A stretch of DNA of 64,000 nucleotides from Thecamonas trahens ATCC 50062 (taxonomy: Eukaryota > Apusozoa > Apusomonadida > Apusomonadidae). Shown in pieces: positions 18,824-29,946 of the stretch. Below the pieces are notes generated by a model. It ran no database searches. It was not told the origin of the DNA and saw only the letters and a list, made by a program, of their open reading frames with translations. The stretch's first letter is position 1. Each line of letters begins with the position of its first letter. A program made the translations under genes and the position numbers. The stretch spans positions 482,644-546,643 of the forward strand of contig NW_013657668.1 in NCBI RefSeq assembly GCF_000142905.1, in the 5' to 3' direction.

Positions 18824-21118
18824 TCACGAGTAAAAGTGAAACGCAGTCGACGACGACGATCGGTGGACCTCATCCTGTCGTGCAATGCTCTTGATCCGCA
18901 CGCCCGAGCTATTGACGCGGCAGAGGGGCAACCCAGAATCCGCGACATGCATGCCCGAGCCCAAGCCCGAGCCCGACAACTGCGACGATGGCAGTGAAGC
19001 AAGCGAGGCGCCACCGGTTGTGCCCCGTGAGTTGGTCGGCGAGGCTGACCCAGTCACCAAGCCCGAGGAGCTGGCGTAGGCAACGTCGCGGAGCGAGACA
19101 GGAAAGCGCGAAGAAGCTTGCGCACTTTGGCTCTCCCTCTCGTTGCTCTTGTTCTCGACAGGCTTCTGCCCCTGACCGGCGGGCTCGGCGACGCCGAGCT
19201 GGGGTGGTTGCTCATCGGTACTCGCAGGGCGGGCTACCGGCAGCTCATGGGCGCTGTCGGACCACCAGGCGGGGATAGCCGACCCTTTGGGACCGAGGGC
19301 AGCAGCCTGCATCTGGGCGTACACAGTGTAAAAGGCATCGGTGACACCCGGGAACTTGGACTCGAGGTCGGCGAGAACGTCTGCGGTTCGGGCGCGCTCG
19401 ATGGTCAGCGACGAGTGATGCGGGCCGGCGAGGAGACGGCCCGCCGCCGTCGCCATGCGGGTGTCCTGTGCCTGGAGCAAAGTGAGTGGGTCGTGTGTGG
19501 ATACCGGATGCGAGACAAAGGCGGCGTCGAGGACGGCTTGTGGGACAGAGAACGTGCTGTCGAAGCGATCGTTGTCAGCGATGCGCGCGATGGCATCGGT
19601 CAGCTGCTGAGCAGTCTCGGGAGTGACCGAGTTGTTGTCCACAGCAAGCTCGAGAGGCGGGCGGGTCGGGAACAGCTCCAGAAGGCAGATTAACTCATGG
19701 ACGCCAGCATCGGTTACGTCGTTGCCGCTCAAATCAACTCGCGCAATGCGGGCGTTGAGAACAACCGCTCGGGCGACAGCGCCCATGGCATCGTCTGATA
19801 CAAAGTTGGCGGCAATGTTGAGCTCCTCAAGGGCGGGCGCACGGGCGAGTGTCTGCGCGATGGCAGCGACGCCGTCGTCAAAGAGCTCGTTGTCGGCGAT
19901 GCCGAGCACAGTGAGCGAGGTGGCGGCTGGGAGTGCGGCTGCGATGACTGAGGCACCACCAGGACCGAGGTGGTTGTAGTCGAGACAGATCGACGAGATC
20001 GTTGACTTGGGATGCGCGAGCACAAAGGCAATTTGTGAGGCACTCGAGTCGGTGATGGCGTTCTTGGCGAGGTCAATGTGAGCTGGAAAGACCTCGCCGC
20101 CAGGCACGTCGACCATGGCGGCGAGGAGCGCATGGACGTCGCTATCGCCAAAGTTGCATGCCACCAGACGGAGCTCATCGAGCTGGACGGCAGCAAAGAT
20201 GCGCCCCGCGTACTTGCTGAGGTTGGCAGACGTCTGCGCTTGCTCGTCGAGGTCGATTTGTGAGAGATCGAGCGATCCCTCGGTGACAGCCGATCCGAGT
20301 GGGTTGTGTGAGACGTCTAGCACACGGAGGGTGGGACAGCCTCGGATGCCGCGGGAAAGCACCGCAAGTCCATCGACGTCGAGCGAGACGTCACAGAGAG
20401 AAAGTCTTGTGAGCGGTGCATTCACAAGCATGCGTGCCACATACACCATACCTTGGGCCTTGAGTCGGTTGTGCGAGAAGACGACAGCCTCGAGCCGCGG
20501 CAACAACGACAGCGTGGCACAGAGCGTGCGGGTCTTCTCGCGGTCGAGACCTTGCCACGACACATCGATCGACTTGACCTTCTTGGCAATCCGTCTCGAG
20601 CGGAGCGACTTGGTCGACCGGCTTGACTTGACCGACTTGATGGTCGCGGTTGAGCCGACATCATCGTCGACGTCTGTTCCTTCGTCCGACTTTCCGCTCT
20701 CACCAGACTCTGTCGAGCCTTTGCCGAGCCAGTCGACCCTCCGCGGCGGCGCCGTCTCCCGTCCCAGTGACGATGACGACGAAGCCGAGAGGCCTTGGAC
20801 CAGACCTATGGAGCCCGGAATAGACTCCAGCCGACCGTGATGGCTCGCCGCGAGCTGTTCCGAGTCTGCGAGTGCGTGAGGCGACAAGCCAGCCGAGCCA
20901 GCCGAGCCGACCGAGCCCCCAGAACCGGGTGAGCCAACCGCATGTACTTCATGTGGACCAGGGCTCTGTTGGGCTTCGCTTCCGCTCTCTGGGCGACTCT
21001 CGTCCGGCCCGCCTGCGTCGAGGACCTTGATAAGCTCATTGAAGACATACGAGTCGCAGAGCGCATTGGCCTTCACGGTGACATGGCCGCGCTTGAAGAG
21101 GACAACACGGTGTGGCAT
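18824..21118 (-). CDS. RNase-inhibitor-type leucine-rich repeat protein
   Basis: 764 residues from the ATG at 21118. The N-terminal ~190 residues (start MPHRVVLFKRGHVTVKAN) are Ser/Gly/Pro-rich. A basic stretch (SVKSSRSTKSLRSRR) precedes about eight LRRs between residues ~205 and ~480, for example LTRLSLCDVSLDVDGL, TLRVLDVSHNPLG, ISSICLDYNHLGPGGA, LTVLGIADNELFDDGV, LEELNIAANFVSDDAM and IARVDLSGNDVTDAGV. The spacing and the G/D-A/GV pattern fit the RI/NLRC3-like class. The C-terminal third has no recognised domain. No enzymatic domain is present, so a scaffold role is likely but undefined. Confidence 0.8.
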   Translation of the reverse strand: MPHRVVLFKRGHVTVKANALCDSYVFNELIKVLDAGGPDESRPESGSEAQQSPGPHEVHAVGSPGSGGSVGSAGSAGLSPHALADSEQLAASHHGRLESIPGSIGLVQGLSASSSSSLGRETAPPRRVDWLGKGSTESGESGKSDEGTDVDDDVGSTATIKSVKSSRSTKSLRSRRIAKKVKSIDVSWQGLDREKTRTLCATLSLLPRLEAVVFSHNRLKAQGMVYVARMLVNAPLTRLSLCDVSLDVDGLAVLSRGIRGCPTLRVLDVSHNPLGSAVTEGSLDLSQIDLDEQAQTSANLSKYAGRIFAAVQLDELRLVACNFGDSDVHALLAAMVDVPGGEVFPAHIDLAKNAITDSSASQIAFVLAHPKSTISSICLDYNHLGPGGASVIAAALPAATSLTVLGIADNELFDDGVAAIAQTLARAPALEELNIAANFVSDDAMGAVARAVVLNARIARVDLSGNDVTDAGVHELICLLELFPTRPPLELAVDNNSVTPETAQQLTDAIARIADNDRFDSTFSVPQAVLDAAFVSHPVSTHDPLTLLQAQDTRMATAAGRLLAGPHHSSLTIERARTADVLADLESKFPGVTDAFYTVYAQMQAAALGPKGSAIPAWWSDSAHELPVARPASTDEQPPQLGVAEPAGQGQKPVENKSNERESQSAQASSRFPVSLRDVAYASSSGLVTGSASPTNSRGTTGGASLASLPSSQLSGSGLGSGMHVADSGLPLCRVNSSGVRIKSIARQDEVHRSSSSTAFHFYS
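18829..18834 (+). promoter_or_regulatory. AGTAAA candidate poly(A) signal
   Basis: AGTAAA shortly after the lipase stop, lying inside the last codons of the convergent LRR gene. Inferred. Confidence 0.3.
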
Positions 21119-21351
21119 GGCGCGGCACCGTGGTCACAGAGCAAGCAAGCAAGAACGTTCCAAGTATACCTGTGTCGCCTTGTTTGCTCGCTAAACCTTC
21201 CCACAATATCTCGGCTATGCTCTTGTTCCCACGCCCCACCGCGTTCTGGAGCGAGGTGATGACCATTCCTATCCGCTGTGGGAAAAAATCGGGTCTTCGC
21301 GAGGGTGGACTGTGGGAGGAAAAAACGTTTGACAGACCGCTTATCCGCATT

Positions 21352-23051
21352 TTAATTGGCTTGACTCACGTGGCCCCAAATAGGTGACAGCCTGTCCTGG
21401 TTGCCACTCGCGCTGCTATCGGCACAGAGAGCAGCACGGAGCGCTGCGGCGGCAGAAGGCGAGAGCGAGCGTGGGTATGACGTGCTTGCAGAGGAGGCGT
21501 AGCTGGCCAGAATATCGAGCGCTTCGTCAAGCAGTTTCTGGGCGGATGCGGCGGCATCGACAACAACATCAGATGTTAGTCGTGATTCGGCCAAATCAAA
21601 CGGAGCGCCCAGGTGGATGAGAAAGCGGAGGCTGCCGCCTCCGTCCAGGATGCCGATGTAGACCGGCCGGCCCGGCTCGATGGTCACGGTGTCGAGTGCG
21701 GCAAGGAGCGTGTCTGTTTTTGAGCAAGCTGTTTCACCGACATTGCCGGTCGAGAGCAGGGCGTCGTCGACCTTGGCACAAACGACATAGCTGAGGCCTG
21801 GCGGGTACTCAGCCGATGCCATTGCTGGCGTTGCCGACGCCTCATAGGCAGCGTGGATGGCAAGCTTGTAGCCGGGCGCGAGATCAGCGACAAGCGCCGA
21901 GAGTGCAGCTCCTGCGGGCGACGCGAGCGGAAGTGGGACAAGGGCACCGCCAGCAAGCGTTCGGATGTCTAGCCGCGCGGCGTGCGCAGCGTGTGAGGTC
22001 AACGCACGTGTGCGGGCATCAATGGCAGCACGCGCGTCCGCCATCGCAGTGTCGAGTGCAGAAAAGGCTTCCGTATAGCGTGGCCCGAGACTCGCGAGCT
22101 GGGCCTCGGCAGAGGCGAGCCGTGCGGAAGCAGCAGCAGCAGCAGCGGCGTACTCGGCGTCGAGCGCGGCCGTGGCGTCGGTGACGGCGCTCACCAGCGC
22201 CGTCCACTCGGCATCGAGCACGCGACAAGCGCGATCGTGGGCGTTGGTGGCGGCACGGGCACGGATAGCTGCTGCAGAAGCAGCTCGCCGCGCGGAATCA
22301 ACCGCCGCGGCGCGCGTAGCCGCAAACTCGCGCTCGGCGGCGAGGTGAGCATCGCGGGCGGTGGCGACTCGGCTCTCGGCCACCCGCAGGCCGTCGAGGC
22401 TTGACAGCGCGGGCATGTGGTGGAGTACAAGGTCGACATACGACGGATGCCGCGCGAGCGGGTTGCCCGGGCGTGCGGATCGGCCAGCGCCAAGTGTGCA
22501 AGGCGGGGCAGCCTTGCAAGTTTCGAGAGAACCGCGGGCGAGGCTAGGCGATTGCCCGAGAGGTTGATCTTGGTGAGCGCGGCAAGCCGACCGACACCGG
22601 CGAGGTCGGTCAGCGCATTGTCAGCAACATCGAGATCGGCAAGCATTGGGGCATCGAGCTCGGCCGATGTCGGCAGGCTCGTCAGCTCGTTGCCTGCGAG
22701 GTTGAGGGCAACGAGGGCCGGCAGCGAGAGCGTTTGCTTTGCGAGCGGCGAGCCGATTCGATTGCTGGGACAAATGAGATGGGTTATATGGAGCGCAACG
22801 CCGATGCCGTCGAGCGATCGCAGCGAGCCGTGCGACATGAGCCGGACAGTGGTCAGCGACGGCGAGCTCAGCGCTGCGCCGAGGGCGACGATCGACCGGC
22901 AGTCGGTTCCGACCAGCGACAGCTCCTCCGCGTCGGTGGGGAGCGCTTCCGGCAGGGCCTCGAACGCCCACTCGTACCTGCGCCCACCAGCGGCCATAGA
23001 CAGAGCGGCGAGCGGTGACGACGGGTGAGGTGTTTGCAAGCGTGCTGGCAT
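21352..23051 (-). CDS. LRR plus coiled-coil protein (one -1 frame break)
   Basis: Two overlapping minus-strand frames form one gene of roughly 550-565 residues. The first (ATG 23051 or 22997) has SDS22-like LRRs such as LVALNLAGNELTSLP, MLADLDVADNALTDL and LTKINLSGNRLASP. It then loses sense after LALADPHAR. One base added at 22466-22468 continues as GNPLARHPSYVDLVLHHMP then ALSSLDGLRV, the standard LRR-cap sequence. A long Ala/Arg/Glu-rich coiled coil follows (residues ~200-330), then a globular C-terminus containing PVYIGILDGGGSLRFLIHLG with no family recognised. Such LRR/coiled-coil proteins are common in cilia, but that is only suggestive. The stop overlaps an ATTAAA on its own strand. 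It is divergent from the heliorhodopsin, 139 bp between starts. Confidence 0.75.
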
Positions 23052-23190
23052 GTGCGCCTACGTGTGTGTGTGTATGCACCGGTTGTGGTGATGTGGCGTG
23101 GGGGGTGCGAGTGTTGACGACACAAATTGTTGGGAGGGTCGCAAGTGGGTGGGGGGTGGGGGGTGAGGAGCTGACATTTTTTCTTCTGTG
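23052..23190. promoter_or_regulatory. Short divergent promoter region, LRR/coiled-coil (-) and heliorhodopsin (+)
   Basis: Only 139 bp separate the two starts. It includes a G-rich tract at 23145-23166, which is C-rich on the LRR sense strand, and CTGACATTTTTTCTTCTGTG just before the heliorhodopsin ATG. Confidence 0.5.
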
Positions 23191-24150
23191 ATGCGGCCGA
23201 ATGCTTCTCTGGGTGGTATGAACGGAGCGGAGTGCCTCGGAGCGGACGGTACGAGAGGTAGCTTGACTCAGGTCATGTCGCTCCACCGACGACAAGTGGC
23301 GGGCAACGAGTTGGGCAGGGACGCGCCACCGGCACCCATTATGGGCGTACCGGGTGCGGCGGCGCGGTATGTGCGGAACGGCGGCGGAGAGGCGACGCAA
23401 AAGTCGGTGCGGCGGACAGCCTTTGCTGAGCTCCGCATCTGGCTGGTCATCGTCGCCATCCTTCATGCGGTACAGGCGATAGTCTTTCTCGCTCGAGGAG
23501 GAATAGCAAGCGTGCCGGTGACTGCGAGCTTTTCCAACGCTGCGCCTGGTCTTCTCGCTATCCCTCAGGCCAAAGTGCTCTTCTCGGTCAATCTCGCCTC
23601 GACAACTGCTTTGTACGTCGGTCTCGAGGCCGCCGGCCTTGCTCTCCTCGCTTCTGTTGGCTTTGACCGTTATTCCACGCAGATCCGTCGTCGAGCCGGC
23701 TCGCTTCGCTGGCTGGCCATGGGTATACCGGCTGTCATCATGTACTTGCTCATCGCCATGATTGCCGGTGTGACGGATCTTGCGGCGCTGCTCATGCTCA
23801 CGTCGTCGATGGTGGCATGCTTTGCGCTCGGTTCTGCAGCAGAGGCCAACGTCCGGACGACTGGCAGTCTTTCTTGGACTTTGTTCGGGTTTGGCTGCTT
23901 TGCCGGCGGCATGCCGTGGCTGGTGATTGTTCTCTATGCCGCCATGGCCGGCGGCGCGTACCCGAGCTTTCTCGTGGCGCTGGTAGCTCTTCAGATGGTC
24001 GCCACGCTTGCCTTTCCGCTCAACTTGGCCATCACCAACTCACGGTTCGGGTGGTCTGCACTCACAGGCGAAGTCATCTTTGTCCTTATCTCGCTCATGG
24101 CCAAGACGCTTCTGGCGTGGATGGTGTTTGGCTTCGCGTCGCTAGAGTAG
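23191..24150 (+). CDS. Heliorhodopsin, with altered Schiff-base counterion positions
   Basis: Seven-TM retinal protein of the heliorhodopsin family (N-terminus cytoplasmic in known members). 319 residues from the ATG at 23191, with an unusually long ~78-residue hydrophilic N-terminus. Matches to the family, aligned from memory with 48C12: LRIWLVIVAILHAVQ in TM1 (His92), GSLRWLAMGIPAVIM plus LLIAMIAGVTDLAALL in TM3, FGCFAGGMPWLVIVLY in TM5, and GEVIFVLISLMAKTLLAW in TM7. Lys305 is the retinal lysine and Ser301 lies four residues before it, as in the family. The TM3 counterion position (E107 in 48C12) is Ala176. In TM2 the S76 position is Glu146 and the H80 position is Leu150. Light sensing or signalling is inferred; transport is unknown. 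It converges on the receptor gene with 11 bp between stops. Confidence 0.85.
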   Translation: MRPNASLGGMNGAECLGADGTRGSLTQVMSLHRRQVAGNELGRDAPPAPIMGVPGAAARYVRNGGGEATQKSVRRTAFAELRIWLVIVAILHAVQAIVFLARGGIASVPVTASFSNAAPGLLAIPQAKVLFSVNLASTTALYVGLEAAGLALLASVGFDRYSTQIRRRAGSLRWLAMGIPAVIMYLLIAMIAGVTDLAALLMLTSSMVACFALGSAAEANVRTTGSLSWTLFGFGCFAGGMPWLVIVLYAAMAGGAYPSFLVALVALQMVATLAFPLNLAITNSRFGWSALTGEVIFVLISLMAKTLLAWMVFGFASLE

Positions 24151-24161
24151 CAGTACCGAGC

Positions 24162-27100
24162 TCAGTTTGACGACGAGGAGCCGACCGAGCCGATGGCGGG
24201 AGCGGGAGCGGGAGCGCTCCCGTTCGACCCGACTATGGATGGCGGCGGCGTGTGCTTGAACAAGCTGGAGTCCATGCCGACACCGGTGATGATGCTGCTG
24301 GAGCAGCCCGAGTCGGCTATGGTGTCGAGAGAGGCAACCTGAGCAGAGGCTTCGTGCCGGTGGCCAAGATCGGCGAGCAGGACGCTCTCGCCATCGCCCA
24401 TCCGGCTTTGCGTTGCCGGGTCGAGGTCGGCGGCGTCATCAAAGCCGTCAGCGTTGGCAAACACGCCCGAGACGTAAAATTCATCTGCCTCGACAGCCTT
24501 CTCGTTGCGGACCATGCGAAGGATGTCAATGGCGTTGCCGAGGACAATGGCGAGGACGTTGACGATGATGCCGACAGCGACGGCGATGCGCCGTGACTCG
24601 CGCTCGTCAAAGGTACCGCCGTAGAGAACGAGGCTGGTGGCGGCGAGGACGATGCCGGCGACCGCATTGTGAAAGCCGGCGGCGTACGGCCGGGCGAGCG
24701 CAAGATGGACGAGTGCGGCGACGAGGATAACAAGCGCGGTGTTGGCCTTGCCCTCGTCGGCAAAGACAAAGGTCATGGCGATGACAACGCCGGCCTTGCG
24801 GGCCATGATTGCCGCCTCGAACCACCATGTGTTGCCGGTGAAACGGCCAACAAGAAAGCCGTACTGGAGCTGAAAGGCCACTGGATCGAGGTGCCGGCGC
24901 TTCTGCCACAAGACGGCGACGACGGCTGCCGGGACGCCGATCCCGTAGCCGGCGACTGCCAGGAGACCCGGGGCAAATAGGCCGCGCCACCACGCGCTGT
25001 TGTAGCAGCTCCGAGCCGGGTCTGCGTCCATGACCCAACGGCGGCTCTCGTCGCGGCGGCAGCCAAAGACGGCAAACGAGGCCCGCGCCAGCGGGAGGTA
25101 GAGCAGGACGAGGATCTGGAAGACAGTGCGGCCGTAGGCACCGACGAGCCGGCGGCCATTGATGGCGGCCAGCAAGCCAAGCCCGGCTTGACGCCCGACG
25201 ACGATTGCGCAAGCGCCGATGCCGACAATGATGGCCGCCAACAGCGGGAGCGCGAGCGTGAGGACCCACTTGAGGACCCAGACGTCGGCGTTGGTGACAA
25301 CGGCGCACTCGGGTGCGGTGAGGCCAAGATCGACGTTCAGCGCCGATGCGAGGTCAAAGTAGAGCTGGGCAAAATCACCCCAGTCGAGGTCGAGCTTACC
25401 GTACAGCGCCGAGATCTGAAGGCCGTTGAGGCCGATCATGGCCGCTGCAAACTTGTACCGCATGCTCTCGGCGAGATTGAAGCCAAGGAGCATCCAGCAG
25501 ACAGCTAGGATGCCGAGGACAAGCAGCGTGATGACGAGCGCGTTCCGCCCGCCGTTACACTTGTGGCACACCGAGCCGAGCCGATAGTACCCACGGTCGC
25601 ACTCGGCGCACAGCCGAGCGGTGTAGCCTGATGAACAGGTGCCATCGCCGGCGCACGCGCGCTCGTTCGGGCACGCCACAAAGAGGGTCGAGCCAGCAGC
25701 GTCCGGGAAGAAGCCCGGTGCCGCGACGGGCGGCTCGAGCTCACCGGCGCACACGCCGCCGCGCGGGCAGAGCTCGCACGCCGTGTCGACAGTCATGCTC
25801 GGGCTCCAGAACCCGGACTTGCAGACGCAGACAGAGCCGGATCCGTCGGTCGACGCGTTGCTCGGCGTCCGGAACGTGTTTTCCGGGCAACTCAGAGTGC
25901 CAGTGCAGCTCGCGAGGCTGCCGTCGCCTGGCGAGGTGGTACCGGACGGGCAGAGCGCGCAGGCAATGACATCAACGCCGTCGATGGTGCGGGCGACGCC
26001 ACCCTCACCCGCTGCGCACCCGCCGACCGTCATGCTCGCACGGAGCGGAGAAACAGGCATGCCGACGGTGGCTCCCGATGCGGCCAGGCGCGCGTCGACG
26101 CCCAGCGCCACGTCGACCGCCAGCGGGATGTTGGTCTCGGCGCCAGCGGTGACGTAGACAGCAGCGGTGGGAGAGGCGACTGCCGTTGTCACCAGTGGGG
26201 TTGTTGCCACGCCGCCGACGAGAGCGGAGCTCTGCGGAGTGTCGTAGCTCAGCACAAGCGTGACGTGCGGCTCGATCAGACTCTGGCCAAACATGTCACG
26301 GCCGCGGATGGCACCTTCGATGGCTTCGCCCGATGGGACAGAAGTCCGCGGAAGGCTGGCCCACTCGAGCGTTGCCAAAGGGCCGGCGATCTTGCCGGCG
26401 CCGGTCTCCACCAGCGCGGACCAGGCGTCGGGCGCAATGCGGAGCCAAGGGAGGCCGACAGACGAGGCCAGGCTCGGCGCAAAGCCGTCAGCGGCGCAGA
26501 CAAAGGCATGCTTAGAGCTGCTTCGCCATGATGCAGCGGCGCCGCGCATAGCAATGGAAGCGCCGCAGGCAAAGACAGCATCGCCAAACAAAGAAGCGCT
26601 GTTGTCGGTGAGGGCAACATCGACGAGCTCGATGCTGGGGATGGCGGTCGGGCCGGCAGAGGCGGCGGCGGCACCACGAGCCATGGGCACGTCCACGCTA
26701 GCGGTGGCGCGCAGCGTCTCGGCGACAAGCTGGGGATCGACGACAGCGATGCCGCCGCCCGAACTGGCGACGTTGTTGGCAAAGATAGCGGACGTGACGG
26801 AGAGTGTGCTGCCGGCGTCGGCAAGGATGCCGCCACCGAGTCCATTGCCGGCTGCGACGTTGGCGGTGATTTGCGGCGCGGCGTCGAGATTGGCGATGGC
26901 CGTCGTACCGACAAAGAGACCACCGCCACCGGTGTTGGCGGCAGTGCAGGCATTGATGAGCGTGTTGGCGTGAGCGCGAAGGTGTGCACTGCCGACGATG
27001 GCCATCCCACCGCCCTGCTCGCCGGCGGTGCAGTGAGCGAGGGTCAGATCGGTAGTGGTGACCCGGGTGCCGGCGCCAGTGGCAAAGAGCGCCCGCCGCG

Positions 27101-29946
27101 GAACGACGCCGAGTTGTGTGTCATGGTAACGGCGGCCAAATCGAGCTCGGCGCCGCCTGATGCGAGCAGTGCACCACCGCGGCCCTCGTGCAGATACTGG
27201 ATGCCCGGGAGGGTACCAGCCGAACTGGCGAGACGGTGAGCGCAGCAAGGCGAAGACGGACGCCTGCGCCATCAGCGCGAATGCCCGGCGAGGCGTAGAG
27301 CGAGCTCCGGCCGGTGGTCATGCCAACAATGTCGATGCCGGAGATCGCGAGATGGCCAAGCGTGTCGATGAGCGGCGAGCTGTGGGGCGTGACCCGAAAG
27401 GTGACACCGCCGCCGGCCGCGGTGCAGTTAATGGCGACACGGCCGGAGGAGGAGAGAGGCGCGAGGGCAACCGGACGCTCGATAAGGATGTGAGTGTCAC
27501 GGCGGCAGTTGACAAAGTCAGCAGATGGCAGAAGGAGTGTCTGCTGCTCGCACCACGAGAGCGCGCCGAGGCTCTCGGTGATGCATGCAAGGGTGTGTGG
27601 CGCGGAGGAGCAAGCAAGCGATGTCGGAGCGTAGGCGACTGCCGGGGCAGAGTAGTTGTGGAACGGGCCGCGGAGATAGCGGGTGAGCATGACGAGCTTG
27701 TCCGAGTACTGAGTACCGACGATGAGATCGCTGTCGCCGTCGGCGTCGATGTCGGCGGCAGTGATGGCAAAGGCACCCGAGCCACTGTACATATCCCGCT
27801 TGGACGACCACGAGACGCCGCTAGCGTAGTTCTCGAACCAGGAGAAAACGTTCTCATCAAAGATGGCGACGGCGATGTCGAGGTCGCCGTCGAGATCAAA
27901 GTCGGCGACGGTGACAGAGGCGATGCCAGCAAGGTCCACACCTGAGGCAATGGTGTTCGTGGTGGTAAAGGTTCCGGCGCTGTCCGAGTTTTCGCGCCAG
28001 ACAACCGCAGCAGAGAGCGAAGCAACAATGACAACGTCAATGTCACCGTCAGCATCCATGTCTGCCGGCTGCACGTCGACGGGACGATTGAGAGTGGTCT
28101 CAACGGGCTGGGCAGGGCCGAAAGAGCCATCGCCAACGCCGGCGTGCCACTCGACCTTGTCGCTGCCACGGCAGGCGACGATGACGTCAAACTCGGAGTC
28201 GTCGTTGAGGTCTGCGACGGCGACCGAGGCGGCGCCGGCGCAGGCAGCGTTGACGACAACCGGGGATGCAAACGAGCCGCGGCCATCGGTGTTGGAGAGG
28301 TACACGATCGAGTCGTCGTCGACGGCGGCGTAGATGATGTCGATGGAGCCCGAGTGGTCAAAGTCAAGGGCGCGGAGGGCAAATGCGCCGGGATGGGTGG
28401 TGGTGATGACTTGTTGCGGGCCAAACGAGCCGCGACCATCGAGGTTCTCGTACCAGGCAACCTTTGAGTCGCGCTCTGAGACCGAGACGAGATCAAGGTC
28501 GCCGTCGTTGTCGATGTCGGCAGCAGCGGCGGCAGTAACGCCATCGGCAACGGTGGTAATAGTGCGTGGGTCGGCAAAGTCGGCGGCGCCGTTGGTGTTG
28601 CTCACCCAGCGGATGGAGTCGTCGCCGTAGTTGACGTAGACGACGTCGAGGTCACCGTCAGCATCGATGTCTGCGACAGTGATGTGACGGATGCCGTCGG
28701 CGGTAGAGGTGATGGTGATGTCGGACGACCACGTCGAGCTCGGCGGAGTGTTGCGGAACCAGGCAACGGGGCCTGTGCCAGCGGCGCTGGAGGCGATGAT
28801 GTCACGGCGGCCATCACCGTCGATGTCTGCGACTGCGAGCGCAGACGGGTCGGTAAAGTCGACAGCAAGCCTCTGGGCAGGGCCAAAGCCGCGAGCAGGC
28901 GAGACGTTCTCGGCCCAGTAGAGCATGTTGGCGTAGACGGCCGAGGCGACAAGGTCAAGGTCTCCGTCCGAGTCGACGTCGACGGCGATGACCGAGCGGG
29001 CACCGTTGAGCGCGGTAGAGACGACAATCTGCGGTGAGAAGGTGCCGGCACCGTCGACGCCGCGAGCCCACGCGAGTTTGTCATCAGCGAGCGAGACGGC
29101 GGCAATGTCGAGAATGCCGTCCGAGTCCAGGTCTGCGAGGACAACGTCCGAGACGTCATCGGTTGCGGTCATGGCGATGCGGCGCGACGAAAAGGTGCCA
29201 TTGATGGCCACATGATTGGCGTACCACACAACGACGTCTTCAAACGCCGGTGTGGCGGCGACGTCGAGTCGACCGTCGCCGTTGATGTCACCAAGGGCGA
29301 CGGCGCGGACGCCATTGAGGCTGCCACTGTCGATGACGAGAGGAAGCGCAAAGGTGCCGGTACCATTGTTAGCGATCCACACAATTTGCTGAGCATTCTC
29401 GACCGCAGCAACCACGTCGTTGCTTCCGTCACCGTTGACGTCACCGACGGCGACGGCGGCGACGGCGTCGAGATTGTCAGCCACGAGCTGGGGGGCGGCA
29501 AAGGAGCCAGCCGAGTCGATGTTGCGTATCCAGACGACGGACGAGTTGCCAGCTGAAGCCGCGACGAGATCCCAATGGGCATCGGCGTCGATGAGGGCTG
29601 TTGTCAGATGAGCGATGCCATTGACAAACTCGCTCGCGATGACGGTGGGAGGGGCAAAGGTAGCAGAGCCATCGTTCGTGACGAGAACAATGGTAGCCGA
29701 GGAAGCACATCCGATGACGACATCCCAGCCTCTCGCCAATCGCAACTTGTCCGAGACAATCATAGCGCTTGCAGAGTCCGATGGCCCACATGAGAAGATG
29801 GTAGAGTCGGAGAGGAGGCGCTCTGTTCGGCACTGAGCAATGTCCGGCCGAGCCGGAGTGCCGCTGGCCAGCGGGAGGAGGGTGAGGGTGAGGATGAGGG
29901 AGAGGGAGAGGAGGGGCACGAGGAAGTGGGGGCGGGGAGGGTGCAT
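24162..29946 (-). CDS. FG-GAP / beta-helix multi-pass receptor-like protein (two -1 frame breaks)
   Basis: About 1,928 residues when frames are joined. A signal peptide (VPLLSLSLILTLTLLPLAS) is followed by over ten FG-GAP/VCBS repeats (for example VGDVNGDGSNDVV, LGDINGDGRLDVA, ADIDADGDLDVVYV) to about residue 790. A right-handed beta-helix like bacterial polymorphic membrane proteins comes next (GGALLAS, GGGMAIVGS, GGGLFVG). A Cys-rich stalk (CPRGGVCAGELEPPVAAPGF, YTARLCAECDRGYY) leads to about eight TM segments with YGFLVGRFTGNTWWFEAAIM and ARK, and a Ser/Gly/Pro-rich cytoplasmic tail. Breaks lie at 27204-27206 and 27092-27094; one base at each restores the helix repeats (GIQYLHEGRGGALLASGGAE). 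The C-terminal module is shared with the 37.8-49.3 kb receptor. Surface adhesion or sensing is inferred. Confidence 0.75.

Noticed and set aside
23191-24150. The seven-TM protein as a GPCR or a type-1 microbial rhodopsin
   Set aside because: TM3, TM5 and TM7 motifs and the Ser-x-x-x-Lys pattern fit heliorhodopsins much better than either.
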